64,000 nt of DNA, taken from contig NZ_BSDY01000014.1 in NCBI RefSeq assembly GCF_027925155.1, positions 1 through 64,000 on the forward strand. The letters run 5' to 3'. The notes beneath the pieces are model-generated. The model was not told the origin of the DNA, ran no database searches, and saw nothing but the letters and a program-made list of their open reading frames with translations. Position 1 is the first letter of the stretch. Every line of letters begins with the position of its first letter. The translations under genes were made by a program, and so were the position numbers. Source of the DNA: Propionigenium maris DSM 9537 (GTDB lineage: Bacteria; Fusobacteriota; Fusobacteriia; Fusobacteriales; Fusobacteriaceae). This document shows, one piece after another, positions 42,807 through 51,213 of the stretch.

Positions 42807-42824
42807 TGCGCAAACGTTTGCGCA
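42807..42824. promoter_or_regulatory. 18-bp LacI-type operator of the alpha-glucoside operon
   Basis: TGCGCAAACGTTTGCGCA is a perfect 18-base palindrome with the central CG of LacI/GalR operators (MalR-like core GCAAACGTTTGC). It lies 47 bases before the alpha-glucosidase start. The LacI gene at 43894 is the natural partner. Confidence 0.8.
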
Positions 42825-42949
42825 TTGATGTAAAATTTAAATACCCGACTCCCAGGTATTGTACAGTAATATTTATAACATTTTTTACCCCTGCTGTCTA
42901 GACAAAATGTGTGTGTTTTTACAACTTTAGTCTTTTTATCGAACGAATG

Positions 42950-43897
42950 CTATATAAAAAGTGCGATAGATCCCTTTATACCAGCATCATTTCCTAGGGT
43001 CCCCTGCACTATCTCCATTCCCTTTAGAGTTACAGGCATAGCATAGTTTTTCAACTTTTCCCTTACGTTATCAAGGAGTATATCTCCAGCCAGTGCAACT
43101 CCTCCAGACAGGATAATTCTTTCAGGATTGATTATATTGAGAAGGTTTCCTATTCCCATAGCCAGGTATTTAGATGCATACTCCACTATATCCACGGAAA
43201 ACTCATCTCCTGCCTTGGCACAGTCAAAGATATCCTTAGCTTCTAGTTCCTCTATCCTTCCCTCTATCCTTTCAAAGAGCATATTCTGCTTATTTACAGC
43301 CAGACGGGATACAGCTTCCCTTATTATACCAGTTGCTGATGCATAGGCTTCAAAGCAACCTCTCTGACCACAACCACAGATCTTTCCATTATCTACTAGT
43401 TTCATGTGTCCTATCTCTCCACCGGCACCTGCCACTCCCGAGATCAGTCTTCCATCTACTACTATTCCGCCACCTACTCCAGTTCCAAGAGCCACAGTGA
43501 TCGCTGTTCTGCTTCCTTTTCCTGCTCCAAACTTGGATTCTCCCATAGCTATTACATTTACGTCATTTTCCAGTTTTGTCTCTACTTTTGATATCCTCTT
43601 CATTAGCTCAGCCAGGTTTATATTTGCCTCCCAAGGGAAGTTTGCAAAAAATCCTACCACTTCCTGGTCCATTACAGGCCCTGGAATACCTATTCCTATC
43701 CCTGCCAGTGAATCTGAAGGTATATTACTCTCTGTACAAAGTCTAACTGTCTCCTGCCAGATCCTTGTCATGGTTACCTCTACACCCTCATGGGAGTTGG
43801 TCTTTATAGAGTTCCTTACCAGGATCTCACCGTCCTCACCTATAATTCCTATCTTTGTATTGGTACCTCCAAGGTCTACCCCTGCATAATATCTCAT
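42950..43897 (-). CDS. ROK-family glucokinase
   Basis: A 315-residue sugar kinase. The ATP site is GVDLGGTNTKIG at 5-16, with ENDVNVIAMGE near 113 (catalytic Asp in the family), ALGTGVGGGIV, and the ROK zinc motif GEIGHM...CGCGQRGCFE near 160-185. It likely phosphorylates glucose released by the alpha-glucosidase. Its start overlaps the LacI stop by 4 bases (ATGA). A GAGGAGGA site lies inside the end of that gene. The 189 bases after it contain the operator and promoter of the next transcript. Confidence 0.9.
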   Translation of the reverse strand: MRYYAGVDLGGTNTKIGIIGEDGEILVRNSIKTNSHEGVEVTMTRIWQETVRLCTESNIPSDSLAGIGIGIPGPVMDQEVVGFFANFPWEANINLAELMKRISKVETKLENDVNVIAMGESKFGAGKGSRTAITVALGTGVGGGIVVDGRLISGVAGAGGEIGHMKLVDNGKICGCGQRGCFEAYASATGIIREAVSRLAVNKQNMLFERIEGRIEELEAKDIFDCAKAGDEFSVDIVEYASKYLAMGIGNLLNIINPERIILSGGVALAGDILLDNVREKLKNYAMPVTLKGMEIVQGTLGNDAGIKGSIALFI

Positions 43898-44889
43898 AGT
43901 TCCTCCTCTATCCTCTCTAGTTTCGTGTCCACGATCTTATAGTTGCTTTTATTGGTGTGGTTCAGTTTAGAAATGAGAAGGTTTATAGCTTCCTCTCCCA
44001 GACCTGCTGAGTTTATATCCACCGAGGAAAATTTTGGTCCAAAGTTCCCCTGGGGATCTATCCTGTTGAAACCAAGGATCTTCACATGGGCCCCGTCATT
44101 TTCAAGAAGATACTTCTGAGCTCCAAAGGCCAGTATGTCATCTGTACAGATCACACTGGTAATTCCAGGCTCCCTGAAGAGTTTTCTGGCTCCAGAGTAT
44201 CCGCTGGCTCTTGTAAAGTCCTCCTCATACTCGATGAAGGTCTCTACTCCCCTTAGACTACTCTCCTCAATAAATCCCTTTTCTCTGTTGATAGATACCG
44301 TCCAGTTCCTCTTGGCCCCGATAAAGCCTATCTTTTTGTGTCCATCCTCTGAAAGAAGCTTTACGATATTCCTCACTGCTTCCTCATTGTCATTGTCCAC
44401 CCAAAGGGTGTCCTCTGAGGTCTTCTCCTCAGGGGTTCCAATGACCACAAAGGGAAACTCTTCACCTTTGAGGTATTCTATACACCTGTCCCTCTTTCTG
44501 GCTGTGAGAAGGCATATACCATCTACGATATTCCTGGATATGTAGTTTTTCACCGCATCCAGCTCTCCCTCTTCATCCCTTCCAAAGGCATACATTATGT
44601 GGTAGTTATTTTTTTCAGCTGCCACACTTATACCCTTCATAGCCTGGATGAAGAAGGGATTGGAGAAGAGGGTATCTGCCTCATGGGGCATTACAACTCC
44701 TATTATCCTGCTTCTTCTGCTCACCAGACTCCTGGCCATAACATTTGGAGTGTATCCCAGCTTTTCTATGGACTTCCTGACCCTCTTCTTGGTGGCCTCT
44801 CCAATCCTTGAGCTGTCGCTTATGACCCTTGATACTGTAGAGGGTGATACTCCTGCATCCCTAGCAACATCCTTAATGGTTACCTTCAC
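43894..44889 (-). CDS. LacI-family regulator of the alpha-glucoside genes
   Basis: A 331-residue LacI/GalR regulator. The helix-turn-helix is VTIKDVARDAGVSPSTVSRV at the start, the hinge NVMARSLVSRRS follows, and the effector core includes VVMPHEADTLFSNPFF, DGICLLTAR, VICTDDILAFGA and SSVDIN. I choose the GTG at 44889 with GGGAGGTG upstream; a TTG-started frame five codons longer would include that site. Operon with the ROK kinase. Probable target: the palindrome at 42807 (MalR-like). Confidence 0.88.
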   Translation of the reverse strand: MKVTIKDVARDAGVSPSTVSRVISDSSRIGEATKKRVRKSIEKLGYTPNVMARSLVSRRSRIIGVVMPHEADTLFSNPFFIQAMKGISVAAEKNNYHIMYAFGRDEEGELDAVKNYISRNIVDGICLLTARKRDRCIEYLKGEEFPFVVIGTPEEKTSEDTLWVDNDNEEAVRNIVKLLSEDGHKKIGFIGAKRNWTVSINREKGFIEESSLRGVETFIEYEEDFTRASGYSGARKLFREPGITSVICTDDILAFGAQKYLLENDGAHVKILGFNRIDPQGNFGPKFSSVDINSAGLGEEAINLLISKLNHTNKSNYKIVDTKLERIEEEL

Positions 44890-45210
44890 CTCTTCACCTC
44901 CCAATAAAATTCTGTAACTAGAATATCATTTTTTTCCAGATAATGGAATAAACTTTTAAATAAAAAACACTAAACTTAAAAATTACTCCATTAACCAGTC
45001 TTACTTCAGTACACCTTTTCAGGAGTTTGCCGCTAGACTTTTTTACTTCAGGTTGCCTTTAGAGGCAGCCCCAGATAGAGGAAGTTATCCATGAATGATC
45101 ACAGGAAGCAGCTCTCCATGAGAAAAACCCCTCGGGAGTCACTCCGAGGGGTTTTATTGGGGTTTCATCAAAGATGAGTACGATATATAAAATTGAGCTC
45201 AGACCATGCA
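44890..45210. other. Intergenic stretch with a terminator
   Basis: About 320 bases between the LacI gene and the HD-domain gene. They hold the terminator at 45119-45155 and presumably the LacI promoter, which I cannot place with confidence. No gene is supported. Confidence 0.5.
45119..45155 (-). terminator. Strong terminator after the HD-domain gene
   Basis: AAAACCCCTCGG (45124-45135) pairs perfectly with CCGAGGGGTTTT (45144-45155). On the minus strand it ends GGGGTTTTTCTC, a typical intrinsic terminator. Confidence 0.88.
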
Positions 45211-45921
45211 CTAAGCTACACTTTTACCGTTTTTATCAGCTTTTGTATATACATTAATTGCCTCATACATATTCTCTATCTCTTCCTCATAGTGAGAGAA
45301 GATATCTGTAATCTCTGGATCAAAGTGTGTTCCTCTGTCTCCAAGGATTATCTCTAGAGCTTCCTCATGGGTGAAGGCGTTCTTATATGGTCTCTCCATT
45401 CTCAGGGCATCATATACATCTGCAATGGCTACTATCCTTGCACTCTGAGGGATATTCTCCTCCTCTAAACCATAGTAACCTGTACCATCCCACTTTTCAT
45501 GGTGATACTTTATGATCTCTAATCCCTCTTGGGATACCTTAAGTCCCTCAAGAAGGTAGTAACCTATATCGGTATGCTTTTTCATCACATCAAATTCCTG
45601 GGATGTGAGTCTTCCCCTCTTGTTTAAGATCTCCCTTGGAATTCCTATCTTTCCAATATCATGGAGTCTTGCAAAGAGACCTATCTCGCTTGTTTCCCTT
45701 GTGGATTTTCCAAGCTTTTCGCATAAAAATTCAGATAACCTCCCCACCATCTCAAGGTGGAAGAGAGATTCACTGCTGTCCGACTGCTTGAGTCCCTCTA
45801 AAAGCTTTTTAATAAAGTGTCCCTCAAAGCTTTCTCTGGGATAAGCAGATGGGGTAGCTGGAACATTTAGCTGTATTAAAGGTAGCTTCAATTCAGTTTC
45901 TATTAAGTTTTCTCTTTTCAT
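45211..45921 (-). CDS. HD-GYP-like domain protein with altered GYP motif
   Basis: A 236-residue cytosolic protein. After a 50-residue lead it has an HD-GYP-type domain: LHDIGKIGIPREIL near 87, the second His in MKKHTDIGYY, YHHEKWDGTGYY near 140, and AIADVYDALRMERPY. The family GYP is GYY here, so c-di-GMP hydrolysis is possible but not assured; the HD metal residues are intact. No receiver or sensor domain is attached. AAAAGGAGG precedes the ATG. Single gene with its own promoter and terminator. Confidence 0.85.
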   Translation of the reverse strand: MKRENLIETELKLPLIQLNVPATPSAYPRESFEGHFIKKLLEGLKQSDSSESLFHLEMVGRLSEFLCEKLGKSTRETSEIGLFARLHDIGKIGIPREILNKRGRLTSQEFDVMKKHTDIGYYLLEGLKVSQEGLEIIKYHHEKWDGTGYYGLEEENIPQSARIVAIADVYDALRMERPYKNAFTHEEALEIILGDRGTHFDPEITDIFSHYEEEIENMYEAINVYTKADKNGKSVA

Positions 45922-45974
45922 AACACTACCTCCTTTTCAGCAATCCATAGATATTCCATAATTCTCTCTATAAT

Positions 45975-46003
45975 AATATAACCTAGAAATTTTAATATTT
46001 CAA
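45975..46003 (-). promoter_or_regulatory. Promoter of the HD-domain gene
   Basis: On the minus strand TTGAAA and TATATT are separated by exactly 17 bases, about 55 bases before the start codon. The AT-rich bases between here and 46228 hold no gene that I can see. Confidence 0.5.
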
Positions 46004-46227
46004 GTGTTTTTTGTAAAAATAACTTTAAAAAACTGTTTTTTGTCAGTATATAAAATGACAACAGCAGGAAGAAAAAGCAAAAAACTACATTTTATCAAAA
46101 ATTAAAAATCTTTTTTGAGATTCAAGATTTCAATGTCTTTTTTTGATTTTTTAATTTTTTTGCTTATTTTTTTAAAGAGATACAGGGATTTTAACGGATA
46201 TCACCCTGAGGCCTGGAAGTAAACTCC

Positions 46228-46256
46228 TTCTAAATAGAGGAAAAATATGGTAAAAT
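46228..46256 (+). promoter_or_regulatory. Probable promoter of the dehydratase-queuosine operon
   Basis: An extended -10 TGG-TAAAAT (46248-46256) lies 17 bases after a weak TTCTAA. The predicted start near 46263 gives a leader of about 150 bases. Confidence 0.45.
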
Positions 46257-46272
46257 ATCTTGTAAATTAAAT

Positions 46273-46314
46273 AAGACAGTTCATTTGTACCATCCTGTCT
46301 ATAAATAAAACTAG
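46273..46314 (+). promoter_or_regulatory. Probable preQ1-I riboswitch aptamer
   Basis: The arms AGACAG and CTGTCT form the single stem; the loop begins UUC and contains GUACC. The stem is followed by UAUAAAUAAAACUA, closely matching the A-rich tail UAUAAAAAACUAA of the Bacillus preQ1-I aptamer. An intrinsic terminator follows 47 bases on. The downstream operon makes preQ0, the usual target of this class. The pseudoknot pairing between loop and tail is not clear to me by eye. Confidence 0.5.
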
Positions 46315-46360
46315 GGCGAAATCTTTGGCAGATAATGTCAGGGGTCTTGTTTTGATTTAT

Positions 46361-46387
46361 AGAGGGTACTTCCCTCTTTTTTTATTG
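46361..46387 (+). terminator. Leader terminator (attenuator)
   Basis: AGAGGG-TACTT-CCCTCT followed by T7 and ATT, placed between the predicted promoter and the first gene. GGGC upstream (46314) could pair with GCCC after it (46387) or with the CCCT arm, giving an alternative fold. Confidence 0.75.
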
Positions 46388-46411
46388 CCCTATGAAAGGA
46401 AGATAAAACTA

Positions 46412-47407
46412 ATGAAAAGAATAGGTTTAACAACTACAGTTCCCATTGAGGTACTACTAGCTGCAGGTTACTCCCCCATCGATCTCAACAACTTATTTGT
46501 AGTATCAGAGGACTACCACAAATATATTGAGATGGCTGAAAGAGACGGGTTCCCAAAGAGTATGTGTGCCTGGATAAAGGGCATCTACGGAGCATGTATC
46601 GATAACGATATAAAGGAAGTCCTTGGAGTTACCGAGGGAGACTGCTCCAATACCAAAACTCTTTTAGAGATTTTTAAGAAGAGGGGAATTAATATCCATC
46701 CCTTTGGCTACCCCCACTCCCACTCCAAGGAGGATGTAAGGGAGGAGCTTGACAGGTTTATGGAGTATATGGGGGTCACCCTGGAAGAGGCTGAGGCCCA
46801 GAGAGAAAGAGTAAATAAACTCAGAGCTAAAGCAATATATATAGATGAGATGACCCTGGACGGAAGAGCTACCGGTTTTGAAAACCATCTCCTCCAGCTT
46901 TGTTTCAGTGACTTTGACGGAGATATAGAGAGGTATGATGCCTTCTTAGATAGTAAGATAGAGGAGATCGAGTCCAGAGAGCCTGCTCAAAAGAAGCTAA
47001 AACTGGGGTACCTGGGGATCCCTCCCATGCAGGGAGACCTTCACGACTACGTGGAATCCCTGGATGCAAGGTTTGTCTACAATGAGGTACAGAGGGAGTT
47101 TGCATTCCCTAGAGCCCTGAAGGACAAAAATATATATGAACAGTACCACAACTATACCTATACCTATGGAATGGATTTCAGGATGAAGGACATCAGGAAA
47201 CAGGTAGAGGAGAGGAAGCTTGACGGTATCATCCACTACACCCAGGCATTCTGCCACAGGGCTGTGGAGGATATCATCATAAAGAGCGAACTGGATATCC
47301 CAATCCTAACAATAGAGGGGGATAAGTCCAATGTTCTGGATGCAAGAACCAAGCTGAGAATAGAGGCTTTCCTGGATATGCTGGGAGACATGAAGAGGGA
47401 TAAATAA
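46412..47407 (+). CDS. 2-hydroxyacyl-CoA dehydratase D-family protein
   Basis: A 331-residue protein of the HgdB/BcrB/YjiM superfamily, [4Fe-4S] proteins that receive an electron from an ATP-driven activase for difficult reductive or dehydration steps. Cysteines likely to hold the cluster are in SMCAWIKG near 52, GDCSN near 80 and QAFCHRA near 275, as in the family. Only one such subunit is present; classical dehydratases need two. The ATG at 46412 has AAGGAAG upstream; a frame from 46325 would begin inside the leader terminator region. It is followed after 18 bases by its activase and then by queuosine genes in the same direction. Confidence 0.8.
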   Translation: MKRIGLTTTVPIEVLLAAGYSPIDLNNLFVVSEDYHKYIEMAERDGFPKSMCAWIKGIYGACIDNDIKEVLGVTEGDCSNTKTLLEIFKKRGINIHPFGYPHSHSKEDVREELDRFMEYMGVTLEEAEAQRERVNKLRAKAIYIDEMTLDGRATGFENHLLQLCFSDFDGDIERYDAFLDSKIEEIESREPAQKKLKLGYLGIPPMQGDLHDYVESLDARFVYNEVQREFAFPRALKDKNIYEQYHNYTYTYGMDFRMKDIRKQVEERKLDGIIHYTQAFCHRAVEDIIIKSELDIPILTIEGDKSNVLDARTKLRIEAFLDMLGDMKRDK

Positions 47408-47425
47408 AGATTAAGAGGTGTCGTT

Positions 47426-48190
47426 TTGAGAATAGTTGGAATAGATTTAGGAAGTAGAGAGGTTAAGATCGTCCTGACAGAGGATGACAGGATAATCCTC
47501 AAGAAGAAGATGAGTACCGTATCCTTCTACAGAGATTTCTGCAGATATGAGGGCAGGATCGTGGTAGACTTGGATAAGTTAGGACTTCACAATATAAACA
47601 GAGCTATATCCACAGGATATGGCCGTAACAACACCGACCTTAGCAGGTTTGAAGCTATAAATGAGATAAAGGCCCATGTGTATGGTTCTGTATTTCAGTC
47701 CAGGGAGAGGGATTTTATCCTCCTAGATATCGGCGGACAGGATGTTAAGGTGGTGAGGGTAGAGAAGGGGCTGGCTACAGACCTGGATCTCAACGACAAG
47801 TGCGCCGCTTCCTGTGGGAGGTATCTTGAGAATATGACAAATGTACTGGAGGTAGACCTAGAGGAGCTGGCTCGTCACCATGCAGAACCTGTGGAACTAA
47901 ACTCCACCTGTGCTGTTTTTTCAGAGTCCGAGCTCATAGGAAAGATCGCAGAGGGGATACCACTTAAGAGACTGTGTGCAGGAGTTAACTACTCTATGTA
48001 CAGAAGGCTCAGGCCCCTTCTCACTAAATTCAAGGGAAGAAAGCTTATTGTAAGTGGAGGAGTAGCACAGAACCGGTCTATTGTTGAGTATTTAAGGGAG
48101 GACTACGATCAGGTAGAGGTAGTGGAGGATCCCCAGTTTAACGGAGCCATCGGCTGCTGCTACTATGGCTATAAGTTTAGGGAAAGGTAG
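47426..48190 (+). CDS. Dehydratase activase (YjiL/HgdC-like ATPase)
   Basis: A 254-residue ASKHA-fold ATPase that sits as a dimer around one [4Fe-4S] cluster and injects an electron into its dehydratase. ATP motifs are GIDLGSREVKIVL at the start, LDIGGQDVK near 93 and VSGGVAQNRS near 210. The cluster cysteines appear in DKCAASCGR near 128 and STCAVFSESE near 165. The start is TTG at 47426 with AAGAGGTG 4-5 bases upstream. Paired with the preceding gene. Confidence 0.88.
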   Translation: MRIVGIDLGSREVKIVLTEDDRIILKKKMSTVSFYRDFCRYEGRIVVDLDKLGLHNINRAISTGYGRNNTDLSRFEAINEIKAHVYGSVFQSRERDFILLDIGGQDVKVVRVEKGLATDLDLNDKCAASCGRYLENMTNVLEVDLEELARHHAEPVELNSTCAVFSESELIGKIAEGIPLKRLCAGVNYSMYRRLRPLLTKFKGRKLIVSGGVAQNRSIVEYLREDYDQVEVVEDPQFNGAIGCCYYGYKFRER

Positions 48191-48236
48191 TCTTAATAAT
48201 GTTGATGGAGGATATTCATCCTGGGGAGAAGCAACT

Positions 48237-48692
48237 ATGAGAAGAAAAAGTATTGGAATGATGATTTTAATATTAATATTTACAGCTACCTTCTGGTTTT
48301 CCTCTAAACCTGCAGAGGAATCTGTGGGCCAGTCCTCTGGACTTCTTGTAAAACTCAGGATAGTTACCCAGGAGGAGATGGATAATTTTACACCCAGGTA
48401 TGAATTCCTTGGGAATGCCATAAGGAAGGCAGCGCACTTTGGGCTCTATGCCATAGCAGGGGTGGGAGCTTTTATGGTGACTGGAAGCACTAAAAAAAGC
48501 GTTATCATCGTCTGTCTCATGGGTGGCTTTGATGAGGCACACCAGTACTTCGTTCCCGGAAGGGGAGCACAGCTGAGGGATGTAATCCTGGATACCTCTG
48601 GAGGAGCTGCCGGAGCTGCAGTTGCAGCCTTTGTAGAGAGGCAGCAGACCACCTACAGAAGCAGATTAAAGTTAAGTAAAATATCTAAATAA
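48237..48692 (+). CDS. VanZ-family membrane protein
   Basis: A 151-residue protein with hydrophobic segments (about 5-18, 62-78, 82-95, 115-130) and the VanZ signature: KAAHFGLYA, DEAHQYFVPGRGAQLRDVILDT. VanZ-like proteins have no firm general function. The ATG at 48237 has GGGGAGA upstream; the longer frame would overlap the activase gene. It links the dehydratase pair to queD with 46-base and 17-base gaps. Confidence 0.8.
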   Translation: MRRKSIGMMILILIFTATFWFSSKPAEESVGQSSGLLVKLRIVTQEEMDNFTPRYEFLGNAIRKAAHFGLYAIAGVGAFMVTGSTKKSVIIVCLMGGFDEAHQYFVPGRGAQLRDVILDTSGGAAGAAVAAFVERQQTTYRSRLKLSKISK

Positions 48693-48709
48693 ATAAGGAG
48701 AACACTTTT

Positions 48710-49135
48710 ATGTATATATTGAGAGCAGAGCACAGCTTTGACAGTGCACATTTTTTATCGGGGTATGAGGGAAAGTGTGCCAATATCCACGGACACAGAT
48801 GGAGAATCGTCGCTGAGGTTGCCGGAGAAAAACTTGCCTCTGAGGGACAGCTCAGGGGTATGGTTATAGATTTTGGAGACCTAAAGAGAGATGTAAAGAA
48901 GATGGTAGACGATCACGACCATGCACTTATTATAGAAACAGGTACAATGAGGGAGGTTACCCTTAACTGCCTCAGAGAGGACGGCTTTAATATAATCGAG
49001 ATCCCCTTCAGGCCTACAGCTGAGGAGTTTTCAAGATACTTCTATGAGATACTGGAGGAGAAAGGATATCAGGTAAAGAGGGTTACCGTATATGAAACTC
49101 CAACTAACTGCGCTACATATGAGAGAGGGAGATAG
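48710..49135 (+). CDS. queD: 6-carboxytetrahydropterin synthase
   Basis: A 141-residue T-fold enzyme converting dihydroneopterin triphosphate to 6-carboxytetrahydropterin, second step to preQ0. Zinc histidines and catalytic Cys are in FDSAHFL and KCANIHGHRW, the charge relay in DDHDHALI, and substrate Glu in VYETPTNCATYE. AAGGAG precedes the ATG. Followed after 2 bases by queE. Confidence 0.93.
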   Translation: MYILRAEHSFDSAHFLSGYEGKCANIHGHRWRIVAEVAGEKLASEGQLRGMVIDFGDLKRDVKKMVDDHDHALIIETGTMREVTLNCLREDGFNIIEIPFRPTAEEFSRYFYEILEEKGYQVKRVTVYETPTNCATYERGR

Positions 49136-49137
49136 GC

Positions 49138-49806
49138 ATGAATTACAAAGTAGTAGAAAAATTTGTAAGTATAAATGGAGAGGGACAGAGGTCTGGGGAG
49201 CTGGCAGTCTTTATCAGACTTGCCGGCTGCAACCTCAGGTGTAGCTACTGCGATACCATGTGGGCCAATGAAGAGGATGTAAAGTTTACTCCCATGAGCA
49301 AGGAGGAGGTCTACGACTATATCATCTCAACTGGTGTAAAAAATATAACCCTGACTGGGGGAGAACCCCTTATGGCTGAGGAGATCTCTGAGCTGATAGA
49401 CTATATAACAAGGGATGAATCTCTTTTCCTTGAAATAGAGACCAATGGAAGCATCGATATTTCCCCGTTTAGAAGGAAGAGTGTGGACAACCTTTCCTTT
49501 ACAATGGACTACAAAGGTGGAACTAGCAAAATGGAGAAGCATATGCTATTATCTAATTTTGAGGTTCTTTCACCGGCAGATACCGTTAAGTATGTGGTGG
49601 GTTCCAGAGAGGATCTTATAAAAGCTAGGGACTTAATTGAAGAGTATAAGCTTGTGGAAAGGTGCAAGGTTTACTTCAGTTCTGTATATAAGGAGATCGA
49701 GCTAGATGAGATAGTTGAGTTTATGAAGGAGTTTAACTTAAACGGAGTAAGGCTACAGCTCCAAATGCATAAATTTATCTGGGACAGCGAGGAGAGAGGT
49801 GTATAA
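49138..49806 (+). CDS. queE: 7-carboxy-7-deazaguanine synthase (radical SAM)
   Basis: A 222-residue radical-SAM enzyme that contracts the QueD product to 7-carboxy-7-deazaguanine. The cluster motif AGCNLRCSYCDTMWA gives C-x3-C-x2-C near 35; NGEGQRSGELAVFIR before it and LTGGEPL near 78 are family hallmarks. It lies between queD and folE with 2-3 base gaps. Confidence 0.93.
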   Translation: MNYKVVEKFVSINGEGQRSGELAVFIRLAGCNLRCSYCDTMWANEEDVKFTPMSKEEVYDYIISTGVKNITLTGGEPLMAEEISELIDYITRDESLFLEIETNGSIDISPFRRKSVDNLSFTMDYKGGTSKMEKHMLLSNFEVLSPADTVKYVVGSREDLIKARDLIEEYKLVERCKVYFSSVYKEIELDEIVEFMKEFNLNGVRLQLQMHKFIWDSEERGV

Positions 49807-49809
49807 GGG

Positions 49810-50400
49810 ATGGCTATAGATAAGAAGAAGATAGAGGAACATGTAAGGGGAATACTGGAAGCTCTGGGAGAGAATCCTCACAGGGAGGGGCTTATAGATA
49901 CTCCCAAGAGAGTTGCCAATATGTATGAGGAAGTTTTTGAGGGAATAAAGTACTCCAATAAGGATATCGCTGAGAAGTTTGGGGTAACCTTTGAGGAGGA
50001 GGATATCTATACTGAGGAACACATGGATATGGTTATCATGAAGGATATCGAACTCTTCTCATACTGTGAGCACCACCTGGCTATGATGTATAACATGAAG
50101 GCAGCAGTGGCATACCTTCCCAATAAGAAGGTGCTGGGACTGAGCAAGATTGCAAGAATTGCTGAGATGGCTGCTAAGAGACTGCAGCTTCAGGAGAGGA
50201 TAGGTAAGGATATTGCAGAGATAATCTGTATGGCTACTGGTTCCGATGATGTGGCAGTTATCATCACCGGTGAGCATGGATGCATGACCACAAGGGGAAT
50301 CAAGAAACCTGGAACGAAAACTACTACGACTACCCTGAGAGGTAGGTTTGAAAGGGACAATGAACTGTTAAATAAGTTCTTAATGCTCTATAAAGCTTAA
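49810..50400 (+). CDS. folE: GTP cyclohydrolase I
   Basis: A 196-residue enzyme forming dihydroneopterin triphosphate from GTP, the entry step for both preQ0 and folate. Motifs: [15 protein letters not shown], zinc site [10 protein letters not shown] near 86, LGLSKIARI, and [15 protein letters not shown] near 160. Its place among the que genes suggests its main duty is queuosine supply. Confidence 0.94.
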   Translation: MAIDKKKIEEHVRGILEALGENPHREGLIDTPKRVANMYEEVFEGIKYSNKDIAEKFGVTFEEEDIYTEEHMDMVIMKDIELFSYCEHHLAMMYNMKAAVAYLPNKKVLGLSKIARIAEMAAKRLQLQERIGKDIAEIICMATGSDDVAVIITGEHGCMTTRGIKKPGTKTTTTTLRGRFERDNELLNKFLMLYKA

Positions 50401-50422
50401 AAATTTAAAAGGATGTGAAGTA

Positions 50423-51100
50423 ATGAAGGAACAGATCAATAAAGATAGATGTGTATTGGTATTCAGCGGCGGACAGGACAGCACTACCCTGCTATTTCAC
50501 GCTAAGAAGCTATACAAGGAAGTTATTGCAATTTCATTTAACTATGGACAGAGACACGAGCAGGAGCTAGAGTGTGCCAAGGATCTGTGTAAGAAGTATG
50601 GGGTGGAACACCATATCCTTGATATGGGACTTCTAAATCAGCTGGCTCCCAATGCCCTTACAAGAACAGACTTAGATGTTGAGAAGGGCGAGGTAGAAAA
50701 GGACAGCGTTCCCAACACCTTTGTGGACGGGAGAAATATGATCTTCCTTACCTTTGCTGCTATATTTGCAAAGCAGAGAGGGATCAACGTTATAATGACC
50801 GGTGTATCTCAAAGTGACTTCAGCGGATACCCTGACTGCAGAGATATCTTCATCAAGTCTCTGAACACTACCCTGAACCTGTCTATGGACTACCAGTTTG
50901 TTGTGGAAACTCCGCTAATGTGGCTGGATAAAGCTGAGACATGGAATATGGCCTATGAGCTGGGAGTACTGGATATAATAAAGAATGAAACTCTTACATG
51001 CTATAACGGGGTTATTGGTAACGGATGCGGTGAGTGCCCAGCATGTACCCTGAGAAAAAACGGTTACCTGGAGTTTAAAGAAAAGTTTCTTAAAAGATAA
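50423..51100 (+). CDS. queC: 7-cyano-7-deazaguanine (preQ0) synthase
   Basis: A 225-residue PP-loop ATPase that converts 7-carboxy-7-deazaguanine to preQ0. The PP-loop is [10 protein letters not shown] near 14; the zinc site is [19 protein letters not shown] near 195-215 with four cysteines. AAGGATGTGAAG precedes the ATG. Last gene of the operon, 3 bases before a terminator stem. Confidence 0.94.
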   Translation: MKEQINKDRCVLVFSGGQDSTTLLFHAKKLYKEVIAISFNYGQRHEQELECAKDLCKKYGVEHHILDMGLLNQLAPNALTRTDLDVEKGEVEKDSVPNTFVDGRNMIFLTFAAIFAKQRGINVIMTGVSQSDFSGYPDCRDIFIKSLNTTLNLSMDYQFVVETPLMWLDKAETWNMAYELGVLDIIKNETLTCYNGVIGNGCGECPACTLRKNGYLEFKEKFLKR

Positions 51101-51132
51101 AAGACCTTGGACAAATGTCCAAGGTCTTTTTA
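51100..51132 (+). terminator. Terminator of the queuosine operon
   Basis: AAAGACCTTGGAC (51100-51112) pairs perfectly with GTCCAAGGTCTTT around AAAT and is followed by TTTTATTT. Confidence 0.92.
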
Positions 51133-51213
51133 TTTAGAAAATCTAAAATTATAGATTGGTATCACCATAAAAAATTTATTGCACAAGCTTAGAAGGGATG
51201 AAAGTTCACGCTC

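Noticed and set aside
42761-42949. Candidate sigma-70 promoter of the alpha-glucosidase operon
   Set aside because: Several TTG- and TATAAA-like strings occur, but none has acceptable spacing, so only the operator is reported.
46273-46392. Fluoride, ZTP or preQ1-II riboswitch
   Set aside because: None of their invariant elements is present; the single stem with A-rich ACUA tail fits preQ1-I best.
46325-46411. Longer N-terminus for the dehydratase-like protein
   Set aside because: The extra 29 codons run through the leader terminator and have no binding site; the ATG at 46412 fits the family start and has AAGGAAG upstream.
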